Source: JBEBGV01 sp040081265
GTDB taxonomy: Bacteria; Acidobacteriota; Vicinamibacteria; Vicinamibacterales; UBA2999
Direction: 5' to 3'
Assembly (NCBI GenBank): GCA_040081265.1
Contig: JBEBGV010000024.1
Coordinates: 1 to 62,390 of the forward strand
Length of the DNA stretch: 62,390 nt
The notes under the pieces are model-generated. The model saw only the letters and a list, made by a program, of their open reading frames with translations, had not been told where the DNA came from and did not search any database. Made by a program: the position numbers and the translations under genes. The stretch's first letter is position 1; each line of letters starts with the position of its first letter. Positions 58,591-62,390 of the stretch are shown here, piece by piece.

Positions 58591-59874
58591 ATGACTCGCA
58601 CCGTTCTTGTTTTCGCCGTCGCCCTCGTTCTTGGTGGGGTCTTGATTGCCCGGCAGGCGCCAACCCCGGCTCAGAATCCGGCGGGTCGCGGTGACGCGGC
58701 GGCACCGGCAGACGGTCGCGTGCCGGACGCCGCGACACCCCAGATCGGCCGCGGTGGGCGAGGCGGGCGGGGCCGCGCCGTGAGCATCGCGCCGGGAGAG
58801 GAATGTCCAGCCGGCATGACGCTGGTACGCGTCAACACCTGCCAACCCCCGGACTTCCCGCCTCCGTCCATCGTTGACTATCGTCCGAAGTCTTCGCTCG
58901 TAGTCGAGCAACACCCGGTCCCGCGCGCGAAGTTTCCGGTGGTGGACATCCACAGTCACGTGACGCCGACGGCAGAGAGCATCGGTCAGCTGGTGCGCGA
59001 GATGGACGCCCTGAACTTGCGCGTGCTCGTCATCAACAGCGCTTCCGGACAGCGCCTGAAGGATCTGCTACAGGTCATCCGCACCGCCGGCTATGCCGAT
59101 CGCTTTCGCGTGATGGCGTCGGTCGATTTCAACAACGTCGGGCCAGGATGGGCGATGAAGGCCGTGGCCCAGCTCGAGGCCGACGTCCAGGCTGGCGCTG
59201 TCGGGATTGGAGAGATCGGGAAGCAGCTCGGGTTGACGCTCCGCAAAGCCGATGGCAGCCGCCTGCAGATCGACGACCCTGACCTGGTGCCTCTCTGGAA
59301 CGCGATGGCTCGGCTGCGGCTGCCGGTCTTCATCCACACGGCAGATCCCGGCGAGTTCTTCAAGCCGCTCGACTACACGAACGAGCGCTGGCTGGAGTTG
59401 GCGCTGTTTGGCGATCGCCGGTGGTTCCAGCAGCCGATCCCGCTCGAGATGTTGAACGCCGAGCGAGACAATCTGTTCAAGAACAACCCTCGGACGCGCT
59501 TCATCATGGCGCATCTGGGCTGGCACGCCAACGACCTTGGACGCCTCGGCCGCCTGCTCGATGCCTATCCCAACGTCGTGACCGAGATGGGCGCCGTGCT
59601 CTATGACCTCGGGCGTCAGCCGCGCGCCGCGCATGACTTCTTCGTGAAGTATCAGGACCGGTTGCTGTTCGGGAAGGACGCCTATGCACCGGCGGAGTAT
59701 CCGTACTACTGGCGGGTGTTTCAGACCAAAGACGAGTACTTCGATTACTACCGCGACTATCACGCCTACTGGAAGCTGTACGGCCTCGATCTGCCGGATG
59801 CGGTGCTGCGCAAGATCTATTTTCAGAATGCGTTGAGCGTCACGCCCGGCCTGCCGCGAAACAGCTGGCCCTAG
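58591..59874 (+). CDS. Exported amidohydrolase-family (Amidohydro_2) enzyme
   Basis: A 427-residue protein with a signal peptide (TVLVFAVALVLGGVLIARQ) and a Gly/Arg-rich linker. The TIM-barrel hydrolase carries VVDIHSHVTP (metal HxH), VFIHTADPGEFF, FIMAHLGWHANDLGRL and LLFGKDAYAP (catalytic Asp). These marks fit the PF04909 group of decarboxylases and hydrolases. The substrate is unknown. Its TAG stop shares the tetranucleotide CTAG (59871-59874) with the stop of comF on the other strand. The decayed copy of this locus at 47.6-48.3 kb lacks this gene. Confidence 0.88.
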   Translation: MTRTVLVFAVALVLGGVLIARQAPTPAQNPAGRGDAAAPADGRVPDAATPQIGRGGRGGRGRAVSIAPGEECPAGMTLVRVNTCQPPDFPPPSIVDYRPKSSLVVEQHPVPRAKFPVVDIHSHVTPTAESIGQLVREMDALNLRVLVINSASGQRLKDLLQVIRTAGYADRFRVMASVDFNNVGPGWAMKAVAQLEADVQAGAVGIGEIGKQLGLTLRKADGSRLQIDDPDLVPLWNAMARLRLPVFIHTADPGEFFKPLDYTNERWLELALFGDRRWFQQPIPLEMLNAERDNLFKNNPRTRFIMAHLGWHANDLGRLGRLLDAYPNVVTEMGAVLYDLGRQPRAAHDFFVKYQDRLLFGKDAYAPAEYPYYWRVFQTKDEYFDYYRDYHAYWKLYGLDLPDAVLRKIYFQNALSVTPGLPRNSWP

Positions 59875-60590
59875 CCGGCGCTGCGGTGTGGCCGCGCGAG
59901 GGCGACCGTGAGGGCCCGCACTTCGCGCGCCCCCGCATCCTTCAGCACACGGGCGCACTGGTTCAGCGTGGCGCCGGTGGTCCGCACATCATCGACGAGC
60001 ACGACGACCTGATTCCGGATCAGCCTTTCGTGCACGCGATGCCCGAGCAGCGGTGAGACGCGGAACGCGCCTCTGACGTTGTGGTGTCGTGCCGCTGCGG
60101 TCAGGTGTTCCTGCGGCTGTGTGGCCCTGACCCTCCAGAGCGCGGTCACCGTGGGCAGCGGCAGTGTCAGGGCCAGCTCGCGGGCCTGATTGAAACCGCG
60201 GCTGACACGACGCAGGGGATGGAGCGGAACGGGGACGACGCAGGACGCGTCGCGGAGCAGGTCCCCGCCGGCCGCCTGCAGCAAATCCCCGAGCGGGCGG
60301 GCCAGCGAGCGGCGTCCTTCGTACTTATACGCGTGAATGATGCGTCTCAGAGGCCCGTGGTAGACGGCTGCGGCCCTGGTGAGGTCGACTGCGTGCGGCA
60401 CGCGTCGGCAACGCGGGCAGCACGCTTCGAGGCCCTGAAGTTCCCTCCACGAGAGCCGCTCGTCTCCACACAGCGGACAGAGCGGAGGCCTGAGCGGCTG
60501 CACGGCGCTCCAGCAGGTGAGACAAATCGGCCCGTGTGACGGGGCGTCGAGAGGGAGGTCGCACGACGCGCAGCATGGTGCGAGGAGCAC
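59871..60590 (-). CDS. comF: ComF-family protein with zinc ribbon and PRT domain
   Basis: About 239 residues. Four Cys pairs near the N-terminus (CCASC, CLTC, CPLC, CCPRC) form zinc ribbons, and a phosphoribosyltransferase-like domain ends with VVVLVDDVRTTGATLNQCARVLK. ComF supports DNA uptake in transformable bacteria, and similar proteins occur in non-competent ones. The start is uncertain: GTG at 60590 is the nearest standard codon, whereas the hydrophobic lead (TLRALTDALVSVLL) might start from CTG slightly upstream. It follows rsfS on the same strand. Confidence 0.85.
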   Translation of the reverse strand: MLLAPCCASCDLPLDAPSHGPICLTCWSAVQPLRPPLCPLCGDERLSWRELQGLEACCPRCRRVPHAVDLTRAAAVYHGPLRRIIHAYKYEGRRSLARPLGDLLQAAGGDLLRDASCVVPVPLHPLRRVSRGFNQARELALTLPLPTVTALWRVRATQPQEHLTAAARHHNVRGAFRVSPLLGHRVHERLIRNQVVVLVDDVRTTGATLNQCARVLKDAGAREVRALTVALARPHRSAG

Positions 60591-60607
60591 CGAGACGAGC
60601 GCGTCGG

Positions 60608-61033
60608 TCAGCGCGCGGAGGGTACTTTCTCGACGAACTCGTGACGCTCGGCGTTTCCCCAGAGCCGTTCGAGCCCGTAAAAGGCCCTGCAATCGGGACT
60701 GAAGATGTGCACCACGAAATTGAAGTAGTCGAGGAGCAGCCATTCAGACTTCTTCTTGCCCTCGGCCTGCGCCGGCCGTTCCCCGAAGTCTTCCTTCAGT
60801 CGTTCCTGCACCGCGTCGGCGATCGTCGCGATCTGCCTGGAATTCTGGCCGGTGCAGATCAGGAAGAAGTCGGTGAACCCGTCAGCGGTACGCAGGTCGA
60901 GTACGACGACGTCGCGCCCCTGTTTTTCCTGCACGGCCTTGACGGCAGCGGTCAGCGCCTTGGGAAACTTCGCCTTCGCCGCTGTCTTGCGTTTGATGAC
61001 GCCGTCAGTTGAGGGAGCCTTAGCTTTCGCCAT
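60608..61033 (-). CDS. rsfS: Ribosomal silencing factor RsfS
   Basis: A 141-residue protein of the RsfS/Iojap family, which binds ribosomal protein L14 and blocks subunit joining when nutrients are short. DVVVLDLRTADGFTDFFLICTGQNSRQIATIADAV and SEWLLLDYFNFVVHIFSPDCRAFYGLERLWGNA are the family signatures. A lysine-rich N-terminal extension of about 25 residues is extra. It overlaps nadD by 14 bases, the common nadD-rsfS pairing. Confidence 0.95.
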   Translation of the reverse strand: MAKAKAPSTDGVIKRKTAAKAKFPKALTAAVKAVQEKQGRDVVVLDLRTADGFTDFFLICTGQNSRQIATIADAVQERLKEDFGERPAQAEGKKKSEWLLLDYFNFVVHIFSPDCRAFYGLERLWGNAERHEFVEKVPSAR

Positions 61034-61694
61034 GCAAGTGGTCTACCGCTTCGTAAAGTTGGTGGGTGAGGATGTGACGTGCGACCGGCGTCGGCACGAG
61101 GTCGTCGACCGGGCGCCCGGCTCGCAGCCGCTCGCGAATGGTCGTTGACGACACGTCCCGCGTGTCGGCTTCAACGATGAGGATTCCTGTCGTGTTTCCG
61201 GCCATTTGCGTGGCATCAGGCGTCCGGACGCGCGACGCCAGTTCGGGCGTCCGTGACACGGCCGCGGCGGCGGAGGTGCCGGGTCTGGTGATCACCACGA
61301 AGTGAGCGGCGTCCAGAACATCCGGGTAGGCGCGCCAGGTGGCAATTTCCGCAAACGCATCTGTGCCAAGGATGAAGAAAAGCTGCGCGCTCGTCCAGCC
61401 CTGGGTGTGCAGCGCCTCGAGCGTGTCCACCGTGTAGGTGCGCCCTCCCCGCATCAGCTCCACGTCGGAGACTCTCAGCTGCGGGTGGTCGGCGACGGCG
61501 AGAGAGGCCAGCGCGAAGCGGTGGTACGGCGACGCCACCGGATCCCGGGGGCGATGCATGGGCACGTGCGACGGAATCAGCCACACCTGGTCCAGGGTCA
61601 GAGCGCGGAGCGCGGCGTTGGCGGCGTCCAGATGTCCGAAGTGCACCGGATCGAAGGTTCCGCCAAGCAGGCCCAGGCGGCGAGGTCGACTCAT
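61020..61694 (-). CDS. nadD: Nicotinate-nucleotide adenylyltransferase
   Basis: A 224-residue enzyme that forms deamido-NAD from nicotinate mononucleotide and ATP, the step before NadE, also in this window. GLLGGTFDPVHFGHLDAANAAL holds the HxGH site, and DVSSTTIRERLRAG is the ISSTxxR motif. It overlaps obg (ATGA) and rsfS. Confidence 0.95.
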   Translation of the reverse strand: MSRPRRLGLLGGTFDPVHFGHLDAANAALRALTLDQVWLIPSHVPMHRPRDPVASPYHRFALASLAVADHPQLRVSDVELMRGGRTYTVDTLEALHTQGWTSAQLFFILGTDAFAEIATWRAYPDVLDAAHFVVITRPGTSAAAAVSRTPELASRVRTPDATQMAGNTTGILIVEADTRDVSSTTIRERLRAGRPVDDLVPTPVARHILTHQLYEAVDHLHGES

Positions 61695-62390
61695 GCGTCC
61701 CGGCGCAGGTGCTCGGTGGTGAGCAGGTCGAGGCCCTGGTCCTGGTCAGCGACGTCGACCTCAGGCTCCGCCACCGGCGCGCTGGCGATGGCTTTCCACA
61801 GCGCTTCGAGCAGTTCGGGGATGCCCGCGCCGCTCACGCCCGAGATGCGCATGAAGGGCAGTCCCGTCTCCGTGACGTGACGTTCGAGCGCGTCCACGAG
61901 CGCGGGATCGTCCAGCGCGTCGATCTTGTTTGCGGCCACGATCATCGGCTTGGCCGCGACCTCCGGGCTGAAGAGACGCAGTTCGTTCTGGATGGTGTCG
62001 AAGTCGTGCACCGGTTCCCGGCCCGACATGCCCGAGACGTCCACGAGGTGCACGAGGACTTTGGTGCGTTCGATGTGACGCAGGAACTGATAGCCGAGCC
62101 CGATCCCTGAGTGGGCGCCTTCGATGAGTCCGGGGACATCGGCCACCACGAAGCTGCGATCGCCCGACAGCGTGACGACGCCGAGGTTGGGGACGAGGGT
62201 CGTGAAGGGGTAATCCGCGATCTTCGGCCGGGCGGCGGAAATGCGTGCGATCAGCGTGGACTTGCCGGCGTTGGGAAAGCCGATCAGCCCGACATCGGCG
62301 ATGAGCTTCAGCTGGAGGCGGAGGTCGCGCAGCTCGCCGGGGTGTCCGGGTTCGGTGCGCCGCGGCGCGCGGTTGGTCGAGGACGTGAAC
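61691..62390 (-). CDS. obg: GTPase Obg, C-terminal part (runs off the window)
   Basis: A partial Obg/CgtA ribosome-assembly GTPase. The G1 motif GFPNAGKSTLIARISAA, the switch region ADYPFTTLVPNLGVV, G3 VADVPGLIEGAHSGIGLGYQFLRHIERT, G4 NKID and the G5 region (MRISGVSGAG) are all visible; the Gly-rich Obg fold lies beyond the edge. The C-terminus is short, without the long OCT domain. Its last four bases overlap nadD. Confidence 0.95.
   Translation of the reverse strand, partial: FTSSTNRAPRRTEPGHPGELRDLRLQLKLIADVGLIGFPNAGKSTLIARISAARPKIADYPFTTLVPNLGVVTLSGDRSFVVADVPGLIEGAHSGIGLGYQFLRHIERTKVLVHLVDVSGMSGREPVHDFDTIQNELRLFSPEVAAKPMIVAANKIDALDDPALVDALERHVTETGLPFMRISGVSGAGIPELLEALWKAIASAPVAEPEVDVADQDQGLDLLTTEHLRRDA

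Overview
The window is about 62 kb of high-GC bacterial chromosome, nearly all protein-coding, with no rRNA, tRNA or CRISPR visible. The gene content suggests an Acidobacteriota lineage, probably class Vicinamibacteria. The pointers are PD40-propeller Ser/Thr kinases, a subtilisin with a WGD-repeat tail, IPT/NHL and ScyD-like propellers, LpxC (a lipopolysaccharide maker), a metazoan-type one-piece transketolase, and dozens of copies of a palindromic element built on a GGGTCC/GGACCC hairpin followed by CCTACGTA. The taxonomic call is an inference from content, not from a marker gene.

Layout. 0-36 kb is a mosaic of housekeeping and accessory genes whose gaps are filled by the palindromic element: partial kinase, DUF1232 protein, Phd/PIN toxin-antitoxin pair, M28 peptidase, proline dehydrogenase, acyltransferase, transketolase, PD40-GGT fusion, NAD synthetase, a TolC-EmrA-EmrB efflux operon, a 21-bp periodic array, a response regulator, an AbiE pair with a damaged toxin, a TPR/sigma-54 regulator, a subtilisin with its HTH regulator, an aldolase, a transglycosylase, an NlpC/P60 lipoprotein, an HNH nuclease, an amino-acid permease, uvrA and lpxC. 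36-46 kb has an ECF sigma/STAS operon, lysA, tmk, a second kinase with PD40 propeller, a winged-helix/FHA protein and a membrane operon ending in gtrA. 45.7-48.5 kb is a scar zone with a direct duplication, an IS701-type transposase remnant, a lipoprotein and decayed copies of genes found intact at 58-60 kb. 48.5-57 kb is a single-strand nine-gene catabolic/transport operon (two MBL hydrolases, two MmgE/PrpD proteins, a TauABC-like transporter, a carboxymuconolactone-decarboxylase-like protein and a 3-hydroxyisobutyrate-dehydrogenase-like protein). 57-62.4 kb has secreted proteins, an amidohydrolase, then comF, rsfS, nadD and obg.

Main points of interest. (1) The palindromic element is not confined to gaps. 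It is translated in frame inside nadE and a kinase, forms the N-terminus of the GGT fusion and the C-terminus of an aldolase, and supplies the nadE stop codon. It is then absent from 36.3 to 62.4 kb. (2) Five short tracts share a strict 7-bp period. (3) A 630-bp tract of thirty 21-bp units reads as coiled-coil-like heptads but is interrupted by stops. (4) The AbiE promoter has two matching 19-bp palindromic operators about 62 bp apart. (5) The nine-gene operon is bracketed by direct duplications, and its substrate is unknown.
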